Source: Lutibacter sp. | GTDB taxonomy: Bacteria; Bacteroidota; Bacteroidia; Flavobacteriales; Flavobacteriaceae | DNA length: 44,915 nucleotides | NCBI GenBank assembly: GCA_028696945.1 | Contig: JAQVGD010000006.1 | Span: 1 to 44,915 of the forward strand | Reading direction: 5' to 3' | Part shown: positions 6,270 to 14,256 of the stretch, one piece after another | Layout of the letters: every line of letters starts with the position of its first letter | Position numbering within the stretch: the first letter of the stretch is position 1 | Made by a program: the position numbers and the translations under genes | The notes under the pieces: model-generated | Databases searched by the model: none | Told to the model about the DNA's origin: nothing | The model's input: the letters and a program-made list of their open reading frames with translations, nothing else

Positions 6270-6365
6270 AAATAAAACGAGCATAACAAATTTTGATACA
6301 CAGCAGAATGATTAATGGCGAACTGCATCTGTACCAACAAAAAAATAAAATATAAACAGATGAAA
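6270..6365. repeat. 95-bp direct repeat, copy B
   Basis: Same sequence as copy A, 176 bases further on, ending seven bases before the typA stop codon. Its inverted repeat is CATCTGT (6326-6332) with ACAGATG (6356-6362). The spacer between copies (6189-6269) has its own partial dyad: AACGC near copy A and GCGTT at about 6232. Confidence 0.85.
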
Positions 6366-6371
6366 TAAAGT

Positions 6372-8141
6372 TTATTTGAACGAAATTTTTCGCATACGCA
6401 AACTTTGTGGTGTTACTTCTAAATATTCATCATCCTTAATATACTCCATACATTCTTCCAATGAAAATTCTTTTTTAGGAGCAATGTTTACTGCGGTATC
6501 TGTTCCAGTTTTACGAACATTTGTCAATTTTTTACCTTTTATAAGGTTGATAGACATATCATCTTGTCGGTTATTTTCACCAACAACTTGCCCTTTGTAA
6601 ATTTCCTGGTTAATATCAATAAAGAAAATGCCTCTGTCTCCCAACTTATCAATTGCGTAAGCTGTTGCTTTTCCTGCTTCCGCAGAAATTAAAGCACCAT
6701 TTACCACATCATTAAAGTCGCCTTTATAAGGACTGAAAGCAACAAAATTATGATTAATAATAGCAGTGCCAGCTGTTGCAGTCAATAATTTATTACGCAA
6801 ACCAATTAAACCTCTAGAAGGAATAGAAAACTCTAAATGTTGTAAATCGCCTTTTGGTTCCATAATTAACAAATCTCCTTTTTTTAAGGATACCAAATTA
6901 ATTACTTTACTGGATAATTCTTCTGGAACATCAATCACAAGTGTTTCATAAGGTTCACACTTAACACCATCAATATCTTTCATAATTACCTGAGGTCTTC
7001 CTACCTGTAATTCATATCCTTCTCTACGCATTGTTTCAATTAATACCGATAAATGTAAAATTCCTCTTCCATAAACATTAAATCTATCTTCACTCTCAGT
7101 ATCTTCAACGCTAAGTGCTAAATTCTTTTCAGTTTCTTTATAAAGTCTGTCACGTAAATGACGGGAAGTTACAAATTTGCCCTCTTTTCCATAAAATGGT
7201 GAGTTGTTAATGGTAAACAACATACTCATGGTAGGCTGATCCACTTTTAATCTTGTTAATGGTTCGGGATTTTCAAGATCGGTAATGGTATCGCCAATCT
7301 CAAATCCTTCAATCCCTGTTATGGCACAAATATCACCACTTCTTACGGAAGTTGCTCTATCTTTACCCATACCTTCAAAGGTATGAAGTTCTTTAATTCG
7401 TACTTTTTTAAAGCTTCCATCAGCTTTACAAATTGCATAATCTTTTCCTTCTTTTAAATCGCCTCTATAAACACGTCCGATAGCAATGCGGCCAACAAAC
7501 GATGTAAAATCTAAAGAAGTAATTTGCATTTGAGCAGTTCCTTCATAATAAGGAGCCTCGGGAATATTTTCTAATATTGCATCTAACAAAGGAATAATAT
7601 TATCGGTTTGTTCTCTCCAATTCGTATTCATCCAATTATATTTCGCCGAACCATAAATTGTAGTAAAATCTAGTTGTTTTTCAGTTGCATCCAAAGCAAA
7701 CATTAAATCGAACACTTTTTCTTGCACCAAATCGGGTGTGCAATTCTCTTTATCAACTTTGTTTACCACCAAAATTGGTGTTAAACCCAACTCCAATGCT
7801 TTTCCTAAAACAAAACGAGTTTGCGGCATTGGTCCTTCAAATGCATCAACTAGTAACAAAACACCATCGGCCATATTTAATACCCTTTCAACTTCACCAC
7901 CAAAATCGGCGTGACCAGGAGTATCAATAATATTGATTTTTACGCCTTTATAAATAATAGATACGTTTTTCGACAAAATGGTAATTCCTCTTTCTCTTTC
8001 TAAATCATTGCTGTCCAATAATAATTCAGTACGGACTTTTCGTTCGTCCAATATGTGTGCTTGATCAATAATTTTATCAACCAATGTCGTCTTACCGTGG
8101 TCAACGTGAGCTATAATGGCGATGTTTCTGATAGATTGCAT
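6372..8141 (-). CDS. typA: Ribosome-associated translational GTPase TypA/BipA
   Basis: EF-G-like GTPase that binds the 70S ribosome and supports 50S assembly and growth under stress. The G domain has G1 AHVDHGKT (10-17), G2 RGITI (about 50-54), G3 DTPGHADFGGEVERV (about 73-87), G4 NKVDKE and G5 SAKYNWM. It is followed by the beta-barrel domain 2, two alpha/beta domains (EGRGILHLSVLIETMRREGYE region, read here as YGRGILHL) and the BipA-specific C-terminal domain ending near YIKDDEYLEVTPQSLRMRK. The 589 residues are close to the usual 600. The minus-strand start at 8141 gives MQSIRNIAIIAHVDHGKT, the standard beginning. A TACTTTTG box lies at 8170-8163. Its 3' end abuts the repeat region, and no terminator is evident there. 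Confidence 0.95.
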   Translation of the reverse strand: MQSIRNIAIIAHVDHGKTTLVDKIIDQAHILDERKVRTELLLDSNDLERERGITILSKNVSIIYKGVKINIIDTPGHADFGGEVERVLNMADGVLLLVDAFEGPMPQTRFVLGKALELGLTPILVVNKVDKENCTPDLVQEKVFDLMFALDATEKQLDFTTIYGSAKYNWMNTNWREQTDNIIPLLDAILENIPEAPYYEGTAQMQITSLDFTSFVGRIAIGRVYRGDLKEGKDYAICKADGSFKKVRIKELHTFEGMGKDRATSVRSGDICAITGIEGFEIGDTITDLENPEPLTRLKVDQPTMSMLFTINNSPFYGKEGKFVTSRHLRDRLYKETEKNLALSVEDTESEDRFNVYGRGILHLSVLIETMRREGYELQVGRPQVIMKDIDGVKCEPYETLVIDVPEELSSKVINLVSLKKGDLLIMEPKGDLQHLEFSIPSRGLIGLRNKLLTATAGTAIINHNFVAFSPYKGDFNDVVNGALISAEAGKATAYAIDKLGDRGIFFIDINQEIYKGQVVGENNRQDDMSINLIKGKKLTNVRKTGTDTAVNIAPKKEFSLEECMEYIKDDEYLEVTPQSLRMRKISFK

Positions 8142-8162
8142 GTTCTAATTTTTTTAGCGATG

Positions 8163-8170
8163 CAAAAGTA
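8163..8170 (-). promoter_or_regulatory. typA -7 box
   Basis: The minus strand reads TACTTTTG, matching TAnnTTTG, 21 bases before the typA ATG. This predicts a leader of about 15 bases. A TTG candidate lies 24 bases further upstream, longer than the usual spacing. Confidence 0.5.
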
Positions 8171-8385
8171 GTTGTTTTATTTTGTTTTATATCACAAAAA
8201 TTCCATAATGATTTTTCTTCTTTAAAATACTTAACTTACTGAGTATGTTTATACTACATATAACACAATACTCATTTTAGAAAATTTTATTTCATTAAAT
8301 ACCTAATAATACAGATAATAAGCAGGTTTCAATAACTGTTTTTAGTATATTTTAGGTAAAATATCTCTTTTAAAAATAGCATAAA

Positions 8386-8411
8386 AAAAACTGCCAATTC
8401 AGGCAGTTTTT
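8386..8411. terminator. Terminator after the proline dehydrogenase gene
   Basis: AAAAACTGCC (8386-8395) pairs perfectly with GGCAGTTTTT (8402-8411) around a 6-base loop. On the minus strand the hairpin ends in a T run, about 25 bases after the proline dehydrogenase stop. The remaining bases up to typA (8171-8380) show nothing else. Confidence 0.8.
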
Positions 8412-8434
8412 CAAAAATTATTTCAAAAGAAATA

Positions 8435-9601
8435 TTAAATTTTTCGTCTTTCTCGTTCGCGCTTCAGTAATTCAAGTTCTCGGTTTGTTTGTCCAGCCAC
8501 TGAAGTATTTTCTTCTGCGCGTCTAATTAAATAAGGCATTACATCACGAACAGGGCCATAAGGTAAATATTTAGCTACATTATAACCTGCTGCAGCCAAA
8601 TTATAACTGATATGATCACTCATACCATATAATTGACCAAACCAAATTCTTTTGTCGTCTTTGTTAAAACCAAATTTATCTATTAAATCCATGCATAAAT
8701 AAGAGCTGTCTTCATTGTGAGTTCCAACAAAAATGGCCATATCATCAATGTTTTCCATCATATAGACCAAAACATCATTGTACATTTTATCTGTAGCGGC
8801 TTTGTTTTCGCAAATTGGATCTTTGTAGCCATATTCCTCAGCACGTTCTCTTTCTTTTTCCATATAAGCACCACGCACCAATTTCTCTCCAATTTTAAAG
8901 CCTTTTTCTTTTGCGCGGCTGTGTAATTTTTTAAGGTAATCCAATCGATCCCAACGGTATAATTGTAAGGTACCAAATACAATTACTTTTTCTTTGTTGT
9001 ATTTTTCCATCATTTCTTCAATTAAATTGTCTGCCGCTAGTTGCATCCAACTTTCTTCAGCATCAATTAATAAAGGAATATTTGCGGCATATGCCGCTTT
9101 GCTTACAATGTCATATCTTTCCTTGATACGCTTCCACTCCACCAATTCATGTTCATTTAATGTAGCACCTTCTGTTACTTTTTGGTAGATTGCCAAACGG
9201 CCAAAACCAGATGGTTTAAAAACTGCAAAAGGAATACTTGGTTTTTCAAGACCAAATTTTATGGTGTTTAGTGTTTTTTCCATCGCCAAATCAAATTGTT
9301 CTTCAACTTGTTTGCCTTCAGCAGAATAATCCAATACAGAATATACATTTTTAGTGAACATTTTATCAATCGTTGGCATACTGTCAATTTCTGTTACACC
9401 ACCGCAAAAATGATCAAAAACGGTTGTTCTAATAATTCCTTCAACAGGCAAATGCGTTTTAAGGGCAAATCTGGTAACGGCAGTTCCAATCTTAACAAGT
9501 GACTCACGCTTAATCATTTCAAACAAATAAAAAGCTCTTTCAAGCTCAGAATTTGTTTTTAAAGCAAAAGCAACTTCAGTATTGTCAAATATTTTTTTCA
9601 T
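8435..9601 (-). CDS. Proline dehydrogenase (FAD-dependent)
   Basis: Oxidises L-proline to pyrroline-5-carboxylate, feeding electrons to quinones; the first step of proline use as carbon and nitrogen source. It is a monofunctional enzyme of 388 residues with a beta/alpha barrel. Visible features are FAVFKPSGFGRLAIYQKV (substrate-side lysine region), LLIDAEESWMQLAAD, GFKIGEKLVRGAYMEKERERA (the LVRGAYxxxE motif contacting FAD), and YLPYGPVRDVMPYLIRRAEENTS near the C terminus, where the paired arginines bind the proline carboxylate. I place the start at 9601 (MKKIFDNTEVAFALKTNSEL). The longer frame to 9706 would run into the aroB start and lacks family similarity. A TATCTTTG box lies at 9626-9619. 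It is divergent from aroB with 85 bases between. Confidence 0.93.
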   Translation of the reverse strand: MKKIFDNTEVAFALKTNSELERAFYLFEMIKRESLVKIGTAVTRFALKTHLPVEGIIRTTVFDHFCGGVTEIDSMPTIDKMFTKNVYSVLDYSAEGKQVEEQFDLAMEKTLNTIKFGLEKPSIPFAVFKPSGFGRLAIYQKVTEGATLNEHELVEWKRIKERYDIVSKAAYAANIPLLIDAEESWMQLAADNLIEEMMEKYNKEKVIVFGTLQLYRWDRLDYLKKLHSRAKEKGFKIGEKLVRGAYMEKERERAEEYGYKDPICENKAATDKMYNDVLVYMMENIDDMAIFVGTHNEDSSYLCMDLIDKFGFNKDDKRIWFGQLYGMSDHISYNLAAAGYNVAKYLPYGPVRDVMPYLIRRAEENTSVAGQTNRELELLKRERERRKI

Positions 9602-9618
9602 TGTAAATTCTATTTGTG

Positions 9619-9626
9619 CAAAGATA
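9619..9626 (-). promoter_or_regulatory. Proline dehydrogenase -7 box
   Basis: The minus strand reads TATCTTTG, 17 bases before the ATG at 9601. It supports the shorter start, because it lies inside the longer alternative reading frame. Confidence 0.55.
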
Positions 9627-9686
9627 CCCACAAAGTGTATATTTTTTAATTTTTTTATCTTTAATTTGCACAAAATATTATCAAAA

Positions 9687-10754
9687 ATGCAACCTATTCT
9701 ATCCAATAATTACTTTGTGAACTTTAATGAAGACGCCTATCAGAAACTTAATAGTTATATTGCTGAATACAAGCCTTCCGCAATTTTTATTTTAGTTGAT
9801 GAAAATACCAACAACTATTGTTTACCTATTTTATTAGAAGCTTTAGAAACTGAAGCAGAAATTGAAATTATTGAAATTGAAGCTGGAGAAGAAAACAAAA
9901 ATATTGAAAATTGCTCTGGCGTTTGGCATGCTTTGACTGAATTGGGTGCTGACAGAAAAAGTCTGATGATTAACTTAGGCGGTGGCGTTATTACGGATTT
10001 GGGTGGATTTGTGGCTTCTACCTTTAAGCGGGGAATTTCTTTTGTAAATATTCCCACAACTCTTTTAAGTATGGTTGATGCTTCTGTTGGCGGTAAAACC
10101 GGTGTGGACTTAGGTGTTTTAAAAAATCAGATTGGATTATTTTCAGATCCTGAAATGGTACTGATTGATCCACGTTATTTAGAAACAATTTCCAACCGTG
10201 AATTGCGTTCAGGATTGGCAGAAATTATAAAATACGGGATAACTTACGATATTAGACTTTGGAATGAGATACGTAATTTTAAGGAATTTAATTTAAGTAA
10301 CATAAGTAAATTGATTCATCGCTCCATTGAAATAAAAAATGAAGTGGTAACGAAAGATCCCAAAGAAAAAGGGTTGCGTAAAGTTTTAAACTTCGGCCAT
10401 ACGTTAGGACACGCCATTGAATCTTATTTTTTAGAAACGGAAGATAAAGAAAAATTAACGCACGGAGAAGCCATTGCCATTGGAATGGTTACAGAAGCTT
10501 TCATCTCACAAAAACTATTAAATTTTCCTTTAGAACACTTAAAGACCATCAAAGAAACCATTTTGACAGTTTATGAAAAAGTAACCATTAACCAAACTGA
10601 TTATGATGGAATTATCGACCTTCTAATTCATGATAAAAAGAATGTAGGCGGACATGTGAATTTTGTATTATTAACTGATTTTGAACGATTTAAATTAGAT
10701 TGTAAAGTTGAAAAAGCGTTGCTTATTGACGCTTTAAATTATTACAATGCCTAA
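9687..10754 (+). CDS. aroB: 3-dehydroquinate synthase
   Basis: Second enzyme of the shikimate pathway; converts DAHP to 3-dehydroquinate with bound NAD and Zn. The 355 residues match the usual length. Motifs: the NAD glycine segment NLGGGVITDLGGFVAS, then NIPTTLLSMVDASVGGKTGVD (phosphate-binding lysine and Asn contacts), the Zn ligands Glu in GLAEIIKYG and His in NFGHTLGHAIES and HGEAIAIGM, and HDKKNVGGHVNFVLL near the C terminus. The longer frame starting at 9582 overlaps the divergent proline dehydrogenase start and adds a tail foreign to the family. ATG 9687 gives MQPILSNNYFVNFNEDAYQ, as expected. It is a single gene, convergent with bshA; the two coding sequences overlap by four bases at their 3' ends. 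Confidence 0.95.
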   Translation: MQPILSNNYFVNFNEDAYQKLNSYIAEYKPSAIFILVDENTNNYCLPILLEALETEAEIEIIEIEAGEENKNIENCSGVWHALTELGADRKSLMINLGGGVITDLGGFVASTFKRGISFVNIPTTLLSMVDASVGGKTGVDLGVLKNQIGLFSDPEMVLIDPRYLETISNRELRSGLAEIIKYGITYDIRLWNEIRNFKEFNLSNISKLIHRSIEIKNEVVTKDPKEKGLRKVLNFGHTLGHAIESYFLETEDKEKLTHGEAIAIGMVTEAFISQKLLNFPLEHLKTIKETILTVYEKVTINQTDYDGIIDLLIHDKKNVGGHVNFVLLTDFERFKLDCKVEKALLIDALNYYNA

Positions 10755-11884
10755 CAACAATTATTAAGTACTTCTTTATAAACCGCCATATATGATGGTA
10801 AAACATTCTCTAGACCAAATCTTTTGGCTTGTTGTAATGCGTTTTGTTTAAATTGTTGAAGCCGATCTAAATCCTCTAAAATATAAATTGCGTTTTTTGC
10901 CATATCGTCTGTATCTCCAACATTGCTTAAAAAGCCTGTAACACCTTGAACATTAACTTCTGGTAAACCTCCTGAGTTTGTTGAAATTACAGGCGTTCTT
11001 GCTGCCATGGCTTCCAATGCTGCCAATCCAAAACTTTCTGTTTCCGAAGGCAATAAAAACAAATCGGAATAACAGAGTAATTTATTCACTTCATTGCTAT
11101 TTCCCAAAAAGAGCACTTTGTCCAAAATTCCCAATTCTTTAGCCTGATGTTCAATATTCTCTCGATCTGGACCTTCCCCAACCAGCAATAATTTTGAGGG
11201 AATTTTTTTCTGAATTTTATAAAAAATAGTGATGACATCGGCAACTCGTTTAACAGGACGCAAATTACTCACATGTGTAATAATACGTTCATCTTCTTTT
11301 GCAATAGTATGACGTTGACATTCTTCAGAATCAATTTCAGGATATTTTTCAAAATCGATAAAGTTATAAATCACTTTTATCTCTTTTGTAATGTTAAACA
11401 GTCTTAAAGTATCTTTACGCAGACTTTCCGATACTGTGGTAACTACGTCGGAATTATTAATGCTAAATTCAACGGCGGTTTTGTAATCTGGATGACTTCC
11501 AACCAAAGTAATATCGGTTCCATGCAAGGTGGTAACAACTTTTATGTCAATTCCTTTTTCCTTCAACATTTGTTTCGCCATATAGGCTGCATACGCATGA
11601 GGAATGGCATAATGCACATGTAATATGTCCAAATTGTGTAATCGGACTACTTCAACTATTTTACTCGATAACGCCAATTCATAAGGCTGAAAATAAAATA
11701 GAGGGTATTCTTCCACAAAAACTTCATGAAAATGAATATTGGCTGAAAGAAAATCGAGCCGAACAGGTTGTTTATAAGTTATAAAATAAACCTGATGGCC
11801 TTTTTGCGCCAATGCCATTCCCAATTCTGTTGCAACAACGCCACTTCCTCCAAAGGTTGGATAACAAACGATACCTATTTTCAT
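10751..11884 (-). CDS. bshA: N-acetyl-alpha-D-glucosaminyl L-malate synthase
   Basis: GT4 glycosyltransferase that joins UDP-GlcNAc to L-malate, the first step of bacillithiol, the low-molecular-weight thiol used by many Bacteroidota and Firmicutes. The 377 residues begin MKIGIVCYPTFGGSGVVATE, the highly typical BshA start with the GGSG loop. This is followed by HVHYAIPHAYAAYMAKQM (about 94-111), TTLHGTDITLVGSHP (about 123-137), VSNLRPVKRV (about 206-215) and the donor site PSETESFGLAALEAMAARTPVISTNSGG. The bshB and bshC genes are not in the window. It is read in the same direction as the transketolase subunit but separated from it by 125 bases of repeats, so co-transcription is uncertain. 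Confidence 0.93.
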   Translation of the reverse strand: MKIGIVCYPTFGGSGVVATELGMALAQKGHQVYFITYKQPVRLDFLSANIHFHEVFVEEYPLFYFQPYELALSSKIVEVVRLHNLDILHVHYAIPHAYAAYMAKQMLKEKGIDIKVVTTLHGTDITLVGSHPDYKTAVEFSINNSDVVTTVSESLRKDTLRLFNITKEIKVIYNFIDFEKYPEIDSEECQRHTIAKEDERIITHVSNLRPVKRVADVITIFYKIQKKIPSKLLLVGEGPDRENIEHQAKELGILDKVLFLGNSNEVNKLLCYSDLFLLPSETESFGLAALEAMAARTPVISTNSGGLPEVNVQGVTGFLSNVGDTDDMAKNAIYILEDLDRLQQFKQNALQQAKRFGLENVLPSYMAVYKEVLNNCC

Positions 11885-12009
11885 TTAATAATTAATAATG
11901 AATGATGAATAATGAATAATTGAAACTTATCTTTTTCAACTATTATTTAACTTACCTACGGCAGGCAAGCTTTTTAACTTTTTTATCCCCCCTTCGGGGG
12001 TTTGGGGGC
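11885..12009. repeat. Repeat-filled junction between bshA and the transketolase subunit
   Basis: Three repeat types lie together. First comes an AT stretch of near-tandem AATAATGAATGATGAATAATG (11890-11922). Next is an imperfect palindrome CTTACCTACGGCAGGCAAG (11951-11969). Last is a G/C hairpin element with CCCCCC, TTC, GGGGG and a second GGGGG block (11987-12008), which ends at the transketolase stop codon. A sister copy of the last element lies at 34852-34872. Confidence 0.6.
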
Positions 12010-12855
12010 TTAATAATCTCCTAATGTTTCTGGATTTTGATTTAAAGCATCTTCCAGTTGTGCATCATTTGGTGCTTTTCCGTGCCAAACATGGGTATGC
12101 ATCATAAAATCGACACCATTGCCCATAACGGAATGCAACAATATACAAACTGGTTTTCCTTTTCCAGTTAAAGATTTAGCTGCTGCCAAACCTTTTCTAA
12201 TGCTGTCAATATCATTCCCCTTTTCAACATCTATAACAGTCCAGCCAAAAGCTTCAAACTTGGCTTTTAAATCGCCCAAAGGCATCACATCTTTTGTTGC
12301 TCCGTCAATTTGCTGACCATTATAATCGATGGTTGCAATATAATTATCAACTTTTTTACCAGCGGCATACATGGCAGCTTCCCAAATTTGACCTTCCTGC
12401 ATTTCACCATCTCCATGCAAAGAATATATTATTCTTGAATCGTCATTTAATTTTTTTGCTTCAGCCGCACCAATTGCAACGCTCATTCCTTGCCCTAAAG
12501 AACCAGAAGAAACGCGAATTCCCGGCAATCCGTCATGCGTAGTTGGATGCCCTTGTAAACGTGAATTTAATTTTCTGAAGGTTGCCAATTCACTTACTGG
12601 AAAAAATCCGCTTCGTGCTAAAACACTGTAAAAAAGCGGTGAAATATGTCCATTCGACAAAAAGAATAAATCTTCATTTTTTCCATCCATTGTAAAATTG
12701 GTGGAATAGTTCATAACATCTTGGTATAAAACTGTTAAAAACTCATTACAGCCCAATGAACCTCCTGGATGACCTGAATTCACGGCGTGAACCATTCTAA
12801 CAATATCTCTTCTTACTTGCTGTGCAAAATTCTGCAATTGTTGTGTTGTTGGCAT
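12010..12855 (-). CDS. Transketolase, N-terminal (thiamine-binding) subunit
   Basis: Pentose phosphate pathway enzyme half that binds the thiamine pyrophosphate diphosphate group. The 281 residues correspond to the N-terminal domain only, as in organisms with split transketolase. Features: MVHAVNSGHPGGSLGCNEF (about 21-39, substrate and cofactor histidine), GSLGQGMSVAIGAAEAKKL, the TPP motif GDGEMQEGQIWEAAMYAAGKKVDNYIATIDYNGQQ (GDG to N, about 148-182) and HTHVWHGKAPN near the end. The pyrimidine-binding and C-terminal domains are needed for activity and are normally encoded by the next gene. Here the next gene on the strand is bshA, so the partner must lie elsewhere. It follows the dnaB-adjacent protein on the same strand, 90 bases apart. 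Confidence 0.9.
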   Translation of the reverse strand: MPTTQQLQNFAQQVRRDIVRMVHAVNSGHPGGSLGCNEFLTVLYQDVMNYSTNFTMDGKNEDLFFLSNGHISPLFYSVLARSGFFPVSELATFRKLNSRLQGHPTTHDGLPGIRVSSGSLGQGMSVAIGAAEAKKLNDDSRIIYSLHGDGEMQEGQIWEAAMYAAGKKVDNYIATIDYNGQQIDGATKDVMPLGDLKAKFEAFGWTVIDVEKGNDIDSIRKGLAAAKSLTGKGKPVCILLHSVMGNGVDFMMHTHVWHGKAPNDAQLEDALNQNPETLGDY

Positions 12856-12945
12856 TTATTGAATTTTAATTTAAAGTAGCAAAAATACTGTTTTTGAATT
12901 TTGAATCACTGAAATAATAAAAAAATTATTGTGCTGTTATTAACA

Positions 12946-14256
12946 TCATGTTTTTTGATTTTTCTTTTTGGCTGCAGGAAATAATACGTTGTTCAAAATC
13001 AACCGATATCCAGGTGAATTCGGATACAAAGAGAGTTCTGTTTTTGCATCGCCAACTTTATGTTGATAGTCTTCTGGGTCATGACCGCCATAAAAAGTAA
13101 ACATTCCTTTGCCTTTTACGCCATGAATATAACGTGCTTCTCTATTTGATTTGTTTTCACCCATTACCAACACATTCGATTTTATGGTTGATCTGTCAAA
13201 TGAAGTTGTTTGCCCCATAAAGCCTTTAATTAACTGGGTATGGTTTTGACACAACATAGTTGGAATTGGATCCCATTTCGCTGAATATTCCTGTAATGAA
13301 AAATAATCGGATGTGCGGGTTATTTTTCGTTTTTGGGTCATATCAATAGATGAAAATTCATATTCAACCGGATTTCTAACCAAGACAAAATCTTTAAAGG
13401 CAAATGTTTTGTTAAAATCGATTTTCTGTTGATAGTCCATTTCTGAAGGATCTCCATCGAACATGGTTTCACAAATATCCACGCCTTCGGCAGCAAGCGC
13501 AATATCAAAGCTATCGGTGGCAGAACACATGGCAAACATAAATCCGCCTCCAATCACAAAATCTCTAATTTTTAAAGAAACCGCCAATTTTTCTTCAGAA
13601 ACCTTATTGAAGCCCAGTTTTTTCGCCAATTCTTCAGCTTCTTTTTTCTGCTCAATATACCAAGGTGCTGTTCTATAAGCTCCGTAAAACTTACCAAACT
13701 GCCCAGTAAAATCTTCATGATGCAAGTGTAACCACTCATACAACATTAATTTTTCTTCTAAAACTTCCTCGTCATAAATTACATCAAAAGGAATTTCGGC
13801 ATAAGTTAACACCAAAGTTACCGCATCATCCCAAGGCATATTGGTTTTTGGAGAATAAACCGCTATTTTGGGTGCTTTTTCAAGCGTAACAGCTTCCATA
13901 TTTTGTGACGGGCTGCTAATTTCTTCCAAAATTTTTGTAGCTTCAGTATCGGAAATCACATGAAAAGTTACGCCTCTAATTCTACATTCGTTTCTGGTGG
14001 CTTCATTATCTTCCAATAAAAAAGACCCTCCTTCATAATTTAGCAACCATTTGGCCGTATTTCCCTTTTGAAGTGACCAATAGGTAATTCCGTAGGCTTT
14101 TAAATGATTGGTTTGGGTGATATCATCCATTGGAATTAATATAAATGATGCATAAATGGAATGGAAAAAAAGCAAAGATATTGCTATCAATGCTTTTTTT
14201 ATGATTGAAAGTTTATGAGTTTTTGTTTTAAAAATCACATATTTAGAATGGAACAT
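12946..14256 (-). CDS. Exported protein of the flavobacterial 'asparagine synthetase B' family
   Basis: Conserved protein usually annotated as asparagine synthetase B in Flavobacteriia. However, I see no N-terminal catalytic cysteine and no PP-loop ATP site, so that name is doubtful. The N terminus contains IIKKALIAISLLFFHSIYASFILIP, which looks like a signal peptide or membrane anchor. The body has a repeated strand KIAVYSPKTNMPWDDAVTLVLTYAEIPFDVIYDEEVL (about 137-173) and GGGFMFAMCSATDSFDIALAAEGVD, a layout reminiscent of class I glutamine-amidotransferase-like domains. The C-terminal part has the KGKGMFTFYGGHDPEDYQH segment. ATG 14256 overlaps the dnaB stop region by 14 bases. A GTG at 14238, just after the dnaB stop, is an equal alternative; the frame to 14328 lies inside dnaB and is unlikely. 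Function unknown; co-transcription with dnaB is probable. Confidence 0.7.
   Translation of the reverse strand: MFHSKYVIFKTKTHKLSIIKKALIAISLLFFHSIYASFILIPMDDITQTNHLKAYGITYWSLQKGNTAKWLLNYEGGSFLLEDNEATRNECRIRGVTFHVISDTEATKILEEISSPSQNMEAVTLEKAPKIAVYSPKTNMPWDDAVTLVLTYAEIPFDVIYDEEVLEEKLMLYEWLHLHHEDFTGQFGKFYGAYRTAPWYIEQKKEAEELAKKLGFNKVSEEKLAVSLKIRDFVIGGGFMFAMCSATDSFDIALAAEGVDICETMFDGDPSEMDYQQKIDFNKTFAFKDFVLVRNPVEYEFSSIDMTQKRKITRTSDYFSLQEYSAKWDPIPTMLCQNHTQLIKGFMGQTTSFDRSTIKSNVLVMGENKSNREARYIHGVKGKGMFTFYGGHDPEDYQHKVGDAKTELSLYPNSPGYRLILNNVLFPAAKKKNQKT

Larger units (their letters stand above)
5558..6371. other. 0.8-kb noncoding region between marR and typA
   Basis: No convincing gene. From about 5560 to 5990 I see only AT-rich sequence. 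From 5996 to 6096 lies a composite of tri-loop hairpins, and from 6094 to 6365 two copies of a 95-bp direct repeat, both listed separately. Confidence 0.6.

Noticed and set aside
3981-6365. CRISPR array
   Set aside because: Repeats are few, unequal in length and spacing, and no spacer-sized regular intervals or cas genes exist.
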